Shown here one piece after another: positions 13,082 through 25,276 of a DNA stretch of 64,000 bases. The notes under the pieces were generated by a model. It made no database searches. It had not been told where the DNA came from and saw only the letters and a list, made by a program, of their open reading frames with translations. How positions within the stretch are numbered: position 1 is the stretch's first letter; the number at the start of each line of letters is the position of its first letter. Source of the DNA: Dictyophora rubrovolvata (Eukaryota > Basidiomycota > Agaricomycetes > Phallales > Phallaceae); assembly GCA_029959195.1 (NCBI GenBank), contig CP114123.1:1488001-1552000 (forward strand), in the 5' to 3' direction. Position numbers and translations under genes: made by a program.

Positions 13082-13361
13082 AAGCAATTGAGTTACAAAA
13101 ATATACATAGATATTGTAGCAGGGGTTACTGTAGGTGGCTTCAGCATGTTGGTAAAAACAGTGTACAAGGGTGATAACAGAATGGCTAACAATAAAGTGG
13201 ATATCTTCACACGGTCCGTAGGTCTAGGGACTTTCTGGCCGTCAAACCTACAGGGACAAATGGTTTTCTCCGCCAGACTTCATACTCGATACGCAGATGT
13301 AAATCCCGAGACATTTTATCCGCCCCTTCAGATAAATTAGAAACTGGGAATTGGTCGACAT

Positions 13362-14266
13362 CTATAAGATTGCATACCTCCGCCGTCCTCTACGGCCAGG
13401 TGGGTTGGCAGTAGGCTTCCTTGTCCCCGGTGTTCCTCTTCTTCTACCTCTTTTACCCCGCAGGCTCGCTATAAAATAGCTTGAGTTAGCCACGACGCAA
13501 GAAAAAATATACGATAAGAGAACTAGCCGGGAGATTCTACGTGGTCATCGTCATCTTCGTCTTCAGCTGTGGCTTCTGTAGGAGTACCTGTCATAACGCT
13601 ATTCCTCCGGCTGGGTTTTGCACTCGGAATATCCACATCCATGATGGCTTCATCGCCACTATCTGTGAGTGCACTGCTCTCGCTATTTCCTCCATATAGA
13701 CCTGCAGCAGACATACTCCCCCTTCGGGAAGATTCCAAATCGCCAGTTTGGGTGCTTTTCCTCCGGCTTTTTCTTCGGTCAATAGGTGATTCTGGTGGCG
13801 ATGTGTCAGACATTCTCCGAACTGCCATTAGCGAATTATATTCAAGCCACGGTAACTGGAATTCCGAACGAAAGAATGGGTGCCGCATTAGATTCTCTTC
13901 CGGCTGGGGAGATGGTACAGAACGCGGGTGAGAAGCATCAGAGTCTGAAGAGTCATATCCTTCGATCTCCTATTGAATGTAAATGATACGCAAGATGTTG
14001 ATAATTTTATGTTATGATGTGAGAATACTCACGAGACTTTCTAAGGCCTCTATGTTATAACAAACCTCAAGTTTGGCCCAGATACTGTCAATGGGCACCA
14101 AAACGCCAGTCTCGCGCTTGATGACTTGCTGCATGCTGAGGACGTGAAAATAACGATGCAGTCCGACCGGTCGGTAACGCGATATCGACTTGAAAAAAGA
14201 TATTTCGCCGAGGACTGTGTCCAGCATTGGTATCTCTTCCTCGGACATCGTGATCGTTACGTTCAA
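13362..14266 (-). CDS. EAF7: NuA4 histone acetyltransferase subunit EAF7 (MRGBP/CT20 family)
   Basis: A chromatin subunit of the NuA4/TIP60 complex. The conserved N-terminal domain reads SEEEIPMLDTVLGEISFFKS, then RPVGLHRYFHVLSM and WAKLEVCYNIEALE, the typical CT20 pattern; a second conserved block HPFFRSEFQLPW follows. Exon 1 runs 14266 to about 14033, joined through a GTGAGT intron (ending AATAG) to EIEGYDSSDSDAS. The middle is Ser/Asp-rich and disordered. The last exon (13468-13362) encodes a basic tail, GKRGRRRGTPGTRK to GRRGRRRYAIL. To reach it in frame the preceding intron (13469-13527) must use a GC donor (G|GCTAGT); a GT alternative at 13540 gives a different acidic-to-mixed tail. Start 14266 is the first ATG; an internal Met at 14248 (MSEEE) is also possible. 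Only 66 bp separate it from the divergent uL29m start. Confidence 0.85.
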
Positions 14267-14332
14267 TTGCTGGATTTCAGTTTTTAAACTCCGACCCTTA
14301 TGTAAAGCCTAAAAATAAATTCAAAGACTCCA

Positions 14333-15126
14333 ATGCTATCAGTCGTGCTGAGGTCCACGACAGTTGTCGGACTGGTCAAAAGGACGTATGCAACGGCTGC
14401 AACTTCCAGAATCATAAAACGACCTTCTCCCGAAACACCTCAGATTGAAGGACCGTTACGACCCCATCTTAACGTTCAGATCAACACAAACCACGGCCTC
14501 TACGCCTTCTTTCGCAAAAGAACAAAAGAAAACTCTTATCAAGCCCCCGCAGAAAATGGTCCTGCAGAATACGTTGCTCTCGAGCAACCCGTCGAAATAG
14601 CATCCGGTAAGCCGTGTATTGGCATGTGTTATGTGTCTACTCACTCTACGATTTTGTGTTTCTTTACAAGGTCGCGCATGGAAGTCGGCTGAACTTCGAC
14701 GGAAATCTTTCAGAGACTTGCATACTTTATGGTACATTCTTCTTCGTGAACGCAACTTGATTGCTACGCAAAAAGGAGAATTAAGAAGGTTCCGTCTGCC
14801 CGTCACCTTGTTCTTGAAAGAGCGCACAAGAGAGGTTTGTCGTAGCGGCTATAATTCACTACCGCTGTGTCCGTTTATTGATCAGCAGCTTTTTTTAGTG
14901 TCGCTTGTCGATGGCACGGATAAAGCAAAACCTGACGGAACGGAGTAAAGCATACATGCAAGCTGCTTATTTACGTCGTCAATTGCGAAAAAGAAGTGTG
15001 CTCGTGGACTCACCTGAGGAGTCGATGCGGACAGCCCATATCAAAGGACCTGCGGCTTTCTCTCCGAGACCGAGGCAGGATCTATTTGAGGGTTCAGATT
15101 CGATTCTTAAAACTCCGGGAGCATAA
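14333..15126 (+). CDS. mitochondrial large-subunit ribosomal protein uL29m (MRPL47/MRPL4)
   Basis: Three exons (14333-14606, 14671-14834, 14899-15126) give 221 residues. The N-terminus [20 protein letters not shown] is rich in hydrophobic, Arg and hydroxylated residues, as in mitochondrial targeting peptides. The family signature follows: [20 protein letters not shown], then [13 protein letters not shown] and, after intron 2, [16 protein letters not shown]. The protein sits at the exit-tunnel region of the mitochondrial 54S subunit. It is transcribed divergently from EAF7, whose start codon is 66 bp away, and in tandem with NMD3. Confidence 0.93.
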
Positions 15127-15525
15127 CCATAGTATCCTGTGTGTACTGTTGGTTATCCATAGTTGTAGTCCTAATTATCCTCTAATCCCACTTTCACCAC
15201 ACACTCATGTCAACTGTCCGAATGTGAAGTCTTTGCTTAAAGGAGTTCCTTTTTCAAGATTGTGTGAACCCCACTACTATAGTAAATAATTCCCCCTGGT
15301 AAACCAGTATCACCAACTCCGAGGACGGAGGCTGGACGGTCATTACTTCGCATCGTCACTAAAGTCGAGGAAGGATATTAATAACGGATATCCTTCTTAA
15401 GGAATAGGTTTCGTCACTAACCTAGTCCAAGAGTTATGCTTGTGTTTGATGTCGAGGCTGTTGGAAATTACATCAGCAGCCAATCCCCTCTTATTTGTAC
15501 GCCACCACGACTGTTGATTCTGATC
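15127..15525. other. intergenic region before NMD3
   Basis: About 400 bp holding the uL29m 3' UTR and the NMD3 promoter. No gene, RNA or repeat is recognised. Confidence 0.5.
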
Positions 15526-17613
15526 ATGGAATTAGCCCCAGTAGCTGCAGTTCACAGAGTATTATGTGCCGATTGCGGTTAGATTGAAACCTCTTTTGCT
15601 TTTAGCCTTATTCTTTACTTACTCTCACCCGTTCGAAGGTACCGTGATTGAACCCAACTCAGCCAATTTATGTATTACCTGTCTTCGTAACTCGTAAGTC
15701 CTTTTCTGCGTTTCCTCTTGTGGTGATTAAAATCGAATAAAAAGCGTTGATATTACCGAAGGAATACCCAAACAAAGTGCATTCAGTTTTAGTTTTAGAT
15801 TGGAAAGGCGAGCTGAACTGTTATACTAGGTAGCGTATCGTTCTGTCGGAACTGTGAACGATTTCTTTCGCCACCCACCCAATGGACACCGGCGGCTCCC
15901 GAGAGTCGCGAACTGTTAGCAATTTGTTTAAAAAAGCTGAAAGGGTTGAGCAAAGTTCGATTGATAGATGCTGGCTTTATATGGACTGAACCGCACTCGA
16001 AACGGTTGAAAGTCAAATTGACGATTCAAAAAGAGGCATGAGCATTTCTCTTTTAAAATTATGGGTTCTTGTGAACTTTTGGCTTTTTTTCTCAGGTTTT
16101 CACCTCCACGATTCTGCAACAGGTCTTCCAAGTTGAATACCTCGTACAACATTGTCAATGTCCTGATTGCACACGCCTCGCCGCTAAAAACACATGGAAA
16201 GCAATGGTGCAGGTTCGACAGAAAGTACCCCATAAACGGACATTTTTGTTTCTCGAACAGCTTATCCTTAAGCATAGTGCTCAAAAGGACACGATTTCGG
16301 TTAAAGAAGTGAAAGATGGTCTTGACTTCTTCTATGCTCAAAGGAGTCATGCAATTCGGATGACTGAGTTTTTAGCGGGGGTTGTTCCTACGAGGTGCGC
16401 TCTTCGTTTCACGGGTCTTGGCTAAAGTCTTGGCTAAAAAAAATTGTCGTTTTTAGAACAAAGTCGTCCGAACAACTACTCTCCATGGATACCCATTCGA
16501 ATACGGCAAATTATAAATTCACTTATTCCGTAGAGATTATACCTATCTGCAAGGACGACCTCGTATGTCTGTCGCTCAAACTAGCAAGATCACTTGGGAA
16601 TATAAAGTAAGGGGATAGTGTTGCGCCCGGATCCTTATACTAATCGTTACTAGTCAATTACTTGTCTGCACTCGTGTCGGAAACTCGCTCCATTTTGTTG
16701 ATCCATCCACTTTACAGACATGCGAGATTACAACACCCGTTTACTGGCGGACCCCTTTTGATAGCTTGGCCGTCATCACAGATCTTGTGGAATTTATTGT
16801 CCTTGATATTGAATTATCCGGACCAACGAAGGGGAAACTTGCACTCGCGGACGCGCAAGTTGCGCCTGCGAATGGGTTTGGATCGCATGTCGCTGACGAC
16901 ATGGATATGGATGGCAATACCGACAGGATATATCATACCCGCACGCACCTAGGTGGTATATTACAGCCCGGAGATACGGTCCTAGGGTATCACCTTACAC
17001 GGGCTAATTTCAACTCGGATGATTATGCCACTCTAAATTCAGATCGCATCCCAGACGTCATATTGATTAAAAAGACATACCCGGCGCGACGAAAGAAAAA
17101 TAAGCCTAGGGCCTGGAGATTAAAAAGTATGGCTAAAGAAGTCGAGGAGGACACTCAGACAGATCGTAAAGGCATGATTGGAAAGATGGGGGGAAGAGAT
17201 CAAAAGAAAGTTGAACAAGATTATGAACTCTTTTTGCGAGATCTAGAAGAAGACCCTGAGATGCGGTCGGCCGTTAATCTGTATAAGGCGGAGGGTGCCG
17301 GTGCTGGTCTTTCCGGAGGGAAGAATCGTACGTTGAAAAGGACTCGTAAGGCGGCGCAAGCGGCTGGACAGCAAATGGATGTCGATGATGATGACAAGTA
17401 CGTTGCCATGAATTGTGAAAGTCTGTTTGTATCTAACAGCGCGTTTGAATTAAATCATTTAGTGTCGGTCCTGTTCCATCCGAACATCAACATTCTATGG
17501 AAAACCAAGAAGCGGATGAGCCCGATTTTCCAGAGATCAAACTAGATGAACTATTGAATGATCTCGATGAGCTGAAGATTGATGACACAGAAGGATCCGG
17601 GGATATAGAGTGA
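15526..17613 (+). CDS. NMD3: 60S ribosomal subunit nuclear export adaptor NMD3
   Basis: NMD3 binds nascent 60S subunits and carries the Crm1 export signal. The N-terminal zinc region shows four Cys pairs: CADC, CITC, CRNC and CPDC. Family blocks follow in order: VDITEGIPKQSSVSFCRNCE, APESRELLAICLKKLKGL, SKVRLIDAGFIWTEPHSKRL, ILQQVFQVEYLV, VQVRQKVPHKRTFLFLEQLI, GLDFFYAQRSHA, MDTHSNTANYKFTYSVEIIP, CKDDLVCLS and YWRTPFDSLA. The tail ends with a leucine-rich export-signal-like LDELLNDLDELKI followed by TEGSGDIE. At least seven introns are needed. The one at 16036-16095 starts with GC (GAG|GCATGA), because only this join gives the conserved QKE-VF sequence. Intron 1 splits CADC-G|GT within the first zinc pair region. 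The last intron lies between DDDDK and VGPVPSEHQ. The gene appears intact. Confidence 0.94.
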
Positions 17614-19097
17614 TATAACAACTAAATTTATCACTGGAAATACCGTGATGTTATGATTCTACTATTTTTTTTCAAAAACATAATGGTAGGCGGTATAAAG
17701 AAGAAACTTAAATAATTTTAAGGTTCGGGAATGGCACCCTACCAATTAATAAGAGAACACCATCATTTGAATCGCCTCCCCCCAGCCGCAGCGTCCGCAT
17801 ATTTTAAAACAATAGCCTCAGTGTCGAGCTGTATCCACTTCGGTGATAGCCTTTTCTGTTGGCGGTTGTGAAAGATTTGATTATATCACATTGTAGCGTC
17901 TGGACAGCTGTTGAAGCGCAGAGAAAGGTAAGCGGCGTTCAATGGATATGAATTTGTGCTATTAAATTCAAATTCAGCGTATTGTCGACTGGCAGTTGTT
18001 GGAGTTACGAGCCGGGATTTGTTAGTGATCAGAATTTGAGAGCGTCGACCGACGTCTTACTTCACAAGCCAGGCCACACCGTCACCGCTTGGTAGCCCCA
18101 ACGTTCAACTTATACATATAATTAGCTTATAATACTAAGCGGTCGAAACTGTGGCACGCACATCGGGAGACTTTAGCTTTAGCTTTACTTAGAAGCCCAA
18201 CTATTGAGATGTCTGCAGACTGGTTGTTAAAGTACTAAATCCCAGTGGCCTGGGACTACTACTTCCATGACTACACACCGCCCGACTCACATCATGGCCG
18301 ACCGTGACAGTGCGCTGTGCATTGCCAGTGGTTCCCTGGGAATAAATGTTACGCGCTGCCCAAGTACAACGAGTGCGAGCTATTCGTCATTCCACGCTCC
18401 ATTTTCCCATATCGGAACCTCTCCGCCTTCTTCAACAATCGCCAACGTGAGTCCGATACAAATTAATCTAATTCCCCAAGAGCACCCGTCCAATATGCCC
18501 TTGACGACTATGTCGCCTACTGACGTTGACTTGCTCCCTTCTTGCAGAGGAAAATATCCATTTCTGTGGCATCGACTCGGATGAGTTGCGGCGGCGGGGC
18601 TCATGATCTTGTGAGCAGAAACGGATTTGTACGTTTTGGCGGGCCGTTCATTCGTAATTCTACTACGCAAAATTCGACAACCTGAAAACAGGCTTTCTTT
18701 TGGCTGCACGGTTCCCAACTCCGCAGACATTTTCTTCCTCGGGTGTCGACGAAATCGTTATATGCACCGTCGGAAGTCGATGGATTTCGGTTTAGCTCGA
18801 CAGTTGCATAGAACTTTAGACTTCATATGCTCCCTCAACAATTCGTGGCTGCGAAGGTTATATAGGTCGTTCCCTAGGATGATACTACTGTTTTCTTGAA
18901 CTTTGATTTTAGCCGCCTCAGGTCATTGCTTACTGAACCATCTTGCCGAGTTGTATACATACATTCACAATGGAGGTATTTACATGTGACAAGATATGGT
19001 TGTTCGCCGGTGCAACTTCAAGACATGAATAAAAATCTAAAGTATTCCTCCATCAATTTGGCAACATCAAGAAATCGGCAAACTACGAATGATGCAA
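17614..19097. other. long intergenic region between NMD3 and the Zn2Cys6 regulator
   Basis: About 1.48 kb between convergent genes. Short reading frames occur on both strands, but none has domain-like sequence or a convincing exon chain. A tiny tandem of tttagc (about 18171-18189) is present. I see no RNA gene or transposon end here. Confidence 0.5.
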
Positions 19098-22000
19098 TTA
19101 ATAGGGTAAACCTAGGTGTTTCATGTGCGTCTGCCAGGCGGAGTACTGATTCATTTCATATTCTTGAAGATCGGTATGACTCTCCAATGAGGGATCGGTA
19201 TAATGGAGCTGTGGCTGTTGTTCATGTGCCCGGTGTGAATCGCTTGCATCATAATGATTGGACCAAAGCATATCTCCCCCTCGGTAGGCTGGGCTCTCGG
19301 AGTAAGTCGAATACCCCACATACCGCGCCATATCTTGATGGAGACTTTCCTGTTTCGTCATATGCATATCATGTCGTAAAGTGTAGTAAGAGGGAGTATC
19401 GTCAACTTGGATGTGTATATTTGGCACCGTACTCGAACCTGGGAGTGCAAAAACGTAGGCACCGTGCTCGGTTGGATTTGAAGACACGCGTTGTGACTGC
19501 TCAACATATTGGAGAAGTAGAGGATGGACATTGTCCAAATGAGTGGTTGTCGGTATAGGTACGGGGGATTTCGTCAGACGTTCAACCCCGTCTTGATGAG
19601 TCTTCAGATGTCTTGATATGGGCAATTGCGAAACATTCGTCTTGCCTCCTAGAACTCTCAAGTCTTGGTCGATATCGTCATCATCATCATCTTGATTTTG
19701 AGCCGGGTATGACGAAACCAAATGGTGTCCACGAAAATAGGGTTCATAAGCCGCCACAGCCTTGTCTCGTAAACGCTTCATGACTGGCTATGGGTAATAT
19801 ATTCATAGGAAGTATACCATTACATGGTACATTCAACGCACCAATGCATTTGAAGCCGGGAAGCACTCCCCCGCAGCAGATTTGAATAGTGAATATACTA
19901 GATTTAAGCCTTCGAAGGCCCCTGAAGCATATGAGGAACGTGTTGCGCAAGTTACAAGGAGACACAGAGATATCTATTACACGATGAGTTAACGACGGAC
20001 ACTGAAAGGTACACCTTACTGAAGCTGAAAATGCATTAGACCAAAGAAGCCCAAATCGCTGTGTTAATTCAGGATGTAGCGAGTAGGCATGCTGAAGAGA
20101 CAGGATAGATCTCCATGCGCTGGTATACGTTGCATGTACGGATGGTGCAAACCTCGACTGCATGGGATCTCTTTCTTCTTCCAAAGCTCGCCCGAAAAAC
20201 CCTCGATGTAATAATAAAAGTGCTATAAACCCAGAAATAGACGGCTTTTTGTCATCAATCCGTGTAATGTGCACATACCTATACTGTGTGCTTGAATCAA
20301 TAAGGCTCTCTGCATATTTAGGCCTGGGACTTCGTTTGGTTGAGGAGGCGGAGGCGCTATACCGCTAACTTGCATGGCAGTATCTGGTGGCATTTTGAAT
20401 GCTTGAATACTGCGGTCCAGTTCTAATATCTCGATGTATGGGGGCGTCTTTACACTTAATGTTTTCTCCAAAACACGTGCTAGATATCGAGCGAAAACAT
20501 GCTTCCACGTGTGCCAAACATGGCCTGTTTGACATAAGAAATTGAAATCTGTAATGAGAAATGAACTACCTTTCGAATCCGGAACAGTCATAGCGTGACG
20601 GGTTTCCGAAGGCACTTTACAACATACCTCAGAAAAGTCGATAGCCGTTGGTCGACCTAAACCTAGACTCTACTCAAGTAATTGCGATTTTTAAGTAGAT
20701 GAAAAAGAACAAGGGCACGATACTTACAAGCCACCCTTCCAAAGTGACAAGCTCCCAAAACGTTCGGCGTCGATTATTGGCTTGCATTTTATCTTCACGA
20801 TCCCAGTAGTCGAAATCGCGATCTAGCATAAAGGGTATCAGAGAATAACCGGAGTACAACAGTGAGATAGTTTACACACGGAGTCCCAGCTGAAACGGGT
20901 GATATTCTGATTAGCAACCTGAAGGAGTCTTGTGACAAGCAAGGGGAAAAATAATACAGTTTGAGACAGCTTTGATTGGTTTGCACTCAGACAGTCGCCA
21001 GATATTTGAAAAAAACACAACAAACCTTGGAGGCTAAACAATGAACTAGCCATGCCTGATTTGGACCGTTCTTTTTGTTGGACAGCACGAAGAATACTCC
21101 TAATAAGAACTGTAACCAGGAGGTTACGAATACACACGCCATCTGAGTGAGTATGAGACTAAGTACCAGTGTTTGAATGCAAGGTAAAGTAGGTTCTGTT
21201 TATCTTAGATAAAGTACAAGAAGTGATTAGACAAACGAAAGACACACCTTCAACGAAAGGCGTCAATGATAAAGATGCCCGCGCAAGTTGATGCAACTCC
21301 AGGGCATAGATATTATACGGTTTTTGCTTGAGATCTACAAGGGCACCATGCGATACAATGGCAAATACAAGGGCTAACCGATCTAGTTTGATTGATATAG
21401 GATCATGTGCATATTGTAAGACATGATGAAAGGTTTCTTCGAAATAAACGCGTGGGCATGGATCATATCTCTTATTATGTTAGTATGTGTGATTCTGCAT
21501 GTAGAATGAACTACTTACAACCAGGACGCTTGCGAATAGTAAAGATCCACTAGATTCTGCAATTCATCTGGCGCTGGCAGATACGTTAATATATTTTGGA
21601 CCATCGTAATGTCGCGATTCTTGCAAGAAGAATTGAAAGAAAAGCTATTACTAAGATATTGTAAATCCAGTGGTAATGTACTAGATACGACGAATGGTTC
21701 ATCATCGAGGGAAGGGTTATCCTACATGAGGTCAAAACGAAAATTGACAACAAAGTCAGCATATGTCTCTCACCTTCAAATAAAACTAGAAAGATTTTTT
21801 TTTTTGCAAAATTTGTGTCAGTTTTATTTTTTTCTTGAAGAACAATAGTGACAGGGGTAATTACCTCAGCATGAGCAGTCTGACCGTAAAACTTGGTATT
21901 GCCAGATGATGTCACTTTAAAGGAACCGAAAGGATTGAGAAGGAAGGGAACATTTGGATCTTCGGGACTGAGTGGAGGACTTGATTCTTCTTTCTTAACG

Positions 22001-22687
22001 ATAGTTTTGGATTGTTGTAGCAAGTGCGAAGACATATCAACTTTGTTGCTTAGTTCGACGGGAACTTTGATGAGAAGAAGGTCTTCACGGAGGAGGGGAT
22101 GAGGGATGTCTTGGTGAATTTCAGCTAGACCATCTTCCAACTGTCGGATACGTTCGCTCATCTCGGATATTTTTTCATGATAGGATTCAGTATTTGCAAG
22201 TACAAAGCGAGTACCTTTAGTTGCCAGAGCACCTGTGGGTAAGAATTAGAATTAAAAAAGTGGTGACGACGTCGTAACAGTAGTTATTTTCACCGTCTGG
22301 ACAGATTGCTGGTAAAATTACAAATCAGTATAATCACTCAGACGAATTTGAGCTAGTTGCATACCAGCGCAACCACGCTTTGTACAGGACTCGCAGGGAA
22401 AAACACGATCACATCTACGAATCGTTGGAACAAGTTGATGATGGGATGAAGAAAACCAAGTGATCTATTTTTAATACCTTAACTATTCCGAGACAGTCAG
22501 ACTAGCTGAAGATAAAATCATAGACAAAAAAGAAAATGAACCTTTAATCTTCTACACTCTATATGGTTTGTTCATAGATTTCATGTTTCAGTGCTGGGCA
22601 GAAAAGGGTTGAAGACGGAAGGACTTCACCAGCACAACTGAGCAAACCACGTCTTCTCTTATCCTTGGAAGGCGTCTTGGAAGACAT
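19098..22687 (-). CDS. Zn2Cys6 fungal transcription factor with microexons in the zinc cluster
   Basis: A fungal DNA-binding regulator; its targets are unknown. After a basic start (MSSKTPSKDKRRRGLLS) the zinc cluster reads CAECRRLKLRCDRVFPCESC, followed by TKRGCAAICPDGALATKGTR. It is built from exons 22687-22630, 22558-22542 (17 nt), 22482-22478 (5 nt, TTAAG), 22414-22365 and 22308-22294 (15 nt); every join keeps frame. A coiled-coil-like linker MSERIRQLEDGLAEIHQ follows. The C-terminal half has features of the fungal-specific transcription factor domain, including RDFDYWDREDKMQANNRRRT, FWELVTLEGW and SLGLGRPTAI. The last exon carries an acidic Asp run and ends near HMKHLGLPY. Middle exon borders are approximate. 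The divergent-looking leader and similar genes in basidiomycetes suggest a pathway regulator, but no target cluster is seen nearby. Confidence 0.88.
22478..22482 (-). other. 5-nt microexon (TTAAG) of the Zn2Cys6 gene
   Basis: Read on the minus strand, the sequence is AATAG|TTAAG|GTATTA. It supplies Leu and two bases of Arg between RRLK (exon ending at 22542) and CDR (exon starting at 22414). This restores the invariant C-X2-C-X6-C spacing. Flanking introns are 59 and 63 nt. Joining the neighbouring exons directly would give a stop codon. Confidence 0.75.
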
Positions 22688-23088
22688 TTGGTGGGATAAC
22701 TAGCCAATATTGCAACGAGGAGGACAAGAAGAGAAGGGATAAAGAGAGCCGCCGACTCAGCGCTACTAGGACATGGTTTTAAACTAATTGGAACCGATAA
22801 TAATAATAAGGTCGATGTGACTGAGAATGGGCGGGTGAATTCATTTTAGGACATGGCTGACATAATAGGCACACGGGTCGCCGCCTGCAAAACAAAATGG
22901 CAACGCACGCTTCGGCAACGAAGAAGTTTTTTGCGACCTCCCTCGCGAGTGGGTGTCAAGTATATATAGAGAACCAATTACATATATATTTATATATTTT
23001 ATTTCATTTTTTTGGCTTTTTAGCTATTTCAAAAAAAAAAAGAAAAGAAAAGATAATAAACAATAATATATTTTTTCGAAGGACCTCT

Positions 23089-23603
23089 TTACTCACCGCC
23101 GTATACGCTACGCCGGGTCATTCTGTTAACCACCCCGCTCAAGTCAAGAGCTCCTCGTACAATCTTGTATCTGACAAGGTAGATAATTAGCAAAGTCTTT
23201 AAGCGAAAAAGAAGGTATATTTCACAAACCGAACACCAGGCAAATCTTGAACACGACCTCCCCTCACAAGGACTACGCTATGTTCTTGCAGATTGTGCCC
23301 TTCTCCTGGAATGTAGCATAATACGGTCCGACCAGTTGTAAGTTTAACCCTGGCGACTCGCCGTTCACCTGAATTCGGTTTTTTGGGCTTGAGGATCATT
23401 ATAGCAGAACAGACTCCCTTCCGCTGATAACAATTCTCCAAAGCAGGAGCCTTCGATTTCGGTGGTTTAAGTTTACGACGAGGTTTAGAAGGATTCCGCA
23501 TTGATTGGTTCATTGTTCGCAACAAAAGTGAAGTATTATGAAACGAACGAACTGCCCCGCCAAAATTGAAAGGAGGACATAATTGTCGCAGGACGGAAAA
23601 CAT
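23089..23603 (-). CDS. mitochondrial small-subunit ribosomal protein uS12m
   Basis: Two exons (23603-23230 and 23170-23089) encode 151 residues. The N-terminus [19 protein letters not shown] is a likely mitochondrial presequence. The uS12 core follows: [40 protein letters not shown], then [20 protein letters not shown] and [10 protein letters not shown]. The intron lies inside the last Arg codon of DLPGVR. Exon 2 adds [14 protein letters not shown] and ends SVYGGE. uS12 lies at the decoding centre. The usual KPNSA block reads KPNSG here, a small deviation. The start codon is 106 bp from the divergent NSE2 start. Confidence 0.94.
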
Positions 23604-23709
23604 CCGTCTGAGAAACAGGAGAGCGAATAAGTTAGCTGCTGGTCACGCAGTCACACGTCACTCGACCCGTCTCACCTTTCAGCATCACTTGAGCATCACG
23701 AGCGAAAAT

Positions 23710-25066
23710 ATGCCACGGCGCAACAGCGTTCAAGATGAAGAGTCCGACAGAGAAACAGTGGCTTTCACTGGCAACCATTCGGCTCCTGAAGATACAGGAG
23801 ATGAGAAAGTTCGAAAGAGTACAGGCACCACAAAAGTAGGCGCGTCAAAGAAAAAGACGAAGGTGAAACATGAAAGGCGTGCTACCGCCGGTCAGGAAAT
23901 TTTTGAAGACGCTACTAACAATGCGAATACTGAACCTGAAAATGACGCGTTAATTTCATTCAATAAGGACGAATTTCTGGCCACTGCACGACCCATTTCC
24001 AGGGGGCAAGTTGAAATCATCAACAGCGTAATGTATGATCTTCAACATTTGGCTACCCAAGTCGAGCATGTCGGCTTTGAGCTTGTTGCTGAGACGGCGA
24101 TGGCTATTGGAGAAGTGTCTGGAGATACTAAAGACGGAGAAGAAGTAAGAATCCCGTTTCGCAGTGCTAACTGAAATATAAACTCTACCTTTTTGTTCAT
24201 TCCATACTGGGATCAATTAAGCTAGACTTGCTCATGCGTAATCTAATCGATGCTCAAGAAGAAATAAAGGCGCATGGACAGAGTCTCGATGATCTAAAAC
24301 AACGCATTTTACGTGGAGAGCTTATTGTACGTGCTCCGTTTCATTGAAAACAATGTATGCATATATTAACTTAAACGGAGGGCAGAATGACTTAGAAAAT
24401 ACCTACGTCACCAAAGCCGCAGATCTAAAAGAAGCTTACCTTAGGAAGACTACTCGTCAAAAGTACGCTCGTCACGAGAAATATTTCAGCTTCAAGGAGC
24501 AAGTCTGGGAAGTAAACCACGAAGATGCCATGCCACCGCTTAAAGATCTTCTTCCGCGAGGTTAGTTAACAATTTCGTTTGCTGAGAACGATCAAATCAA
24601 TCAAAATCTAAAATTAGAGGATAACGATAGCGAAGACGACTCGGACATTGAGGTCGGTGGAAAAACAAAGGATTATAAATGTCCTCTAACCCTCAGAATA
24701 ATGGAAAACCCTGTGACATCGTGCGTTGCTGCTAGGATATTCAAAAAATTAAATTAAATTCAATTCTTCCTTTTTCTCACATTATTCACCAGCCCCTGTG
24801 GTCATTCCTTCTCTATGGATGGCATAAAGGAATATTTGCAGAACGGTCGAAGAACCGCCACCTGTCCTGCAACAGGCTGTGAACAGGTTCGTCCGCTTGT
24901 CGTCCAGTATTACCTACTGTTGATTTTGAAAAAACGTCCTTAGCGGGTCGTTTTAAACGATTTCAAACATGATGAACAACTTGCACATCGCGTCGCCGTT
25001 CATGTTCGCCGTGCTCGTCGCAGGGAAGATGAGAGCGATCAGGAAGACACTGAAGTTATTGACTAA
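23710..25066 (+). CDS. NSE2: SMC5/6 complex SUMO E3 ligase NSE2/MMS21
   Basis: A SUMO ligase of the SMC5-SMC6 complex, acting in DNA repair. The N-terminal half is basic and disordered up to about residue 80, then helical (LATQVEHVGFELVAETAMAI, LMRNLIDAQEEIKAHGQ), as expected for the SMC5-binding helices. The C-terminal SP-RING reads YKCPLTLRIMENPVTS, then after an intron PCGHSFSMDGIKEYLQNG and TATCPATGCEQ, with the Cys/His zinc ligands and the family's CPLT and NPV hallmarks. A Lys/Arg and acidic tail (RRARRREDESDQED) ends at TAA 25064-25066. The ATG at 23710 starts MPRRNSVQDEESD; upstream frame is open but that leader overlaps the divergent uS12m promoter. About five introns are needed. Confidence 0.9.
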
Positions 25067-25276
25067 GCATAAGATGCATTCAAAAATGTATTAGTTATTG
25101 TAGTTACACCATTCCCAATGAAGACGCATTTCTCGATCCTTCTGGAGACTTTCCAGATTTGGTAATAATGTTCGAGTTCCAGTCTTTTCCAGTGCCAGCC
25201 TGAGTGGCTACTGAGCAAATAAAAATCGTGTCTGAGATAATCTTCCACCTACCGTCTTTCTTTGACACAACAACAC

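Noticed and set aside
13146-13340. Small plus-strand frame between SOD and EAF7
   Set aside because: SOD already ends at 13081 with a canonical tail; the frame has no domain or promoter.
18896-19558. 220-residue plus-strand frame
   Set aside because: It lies opposite the last exon of the Zn2Cys6 gene, which has proper upstream exons; no recognisable domain.
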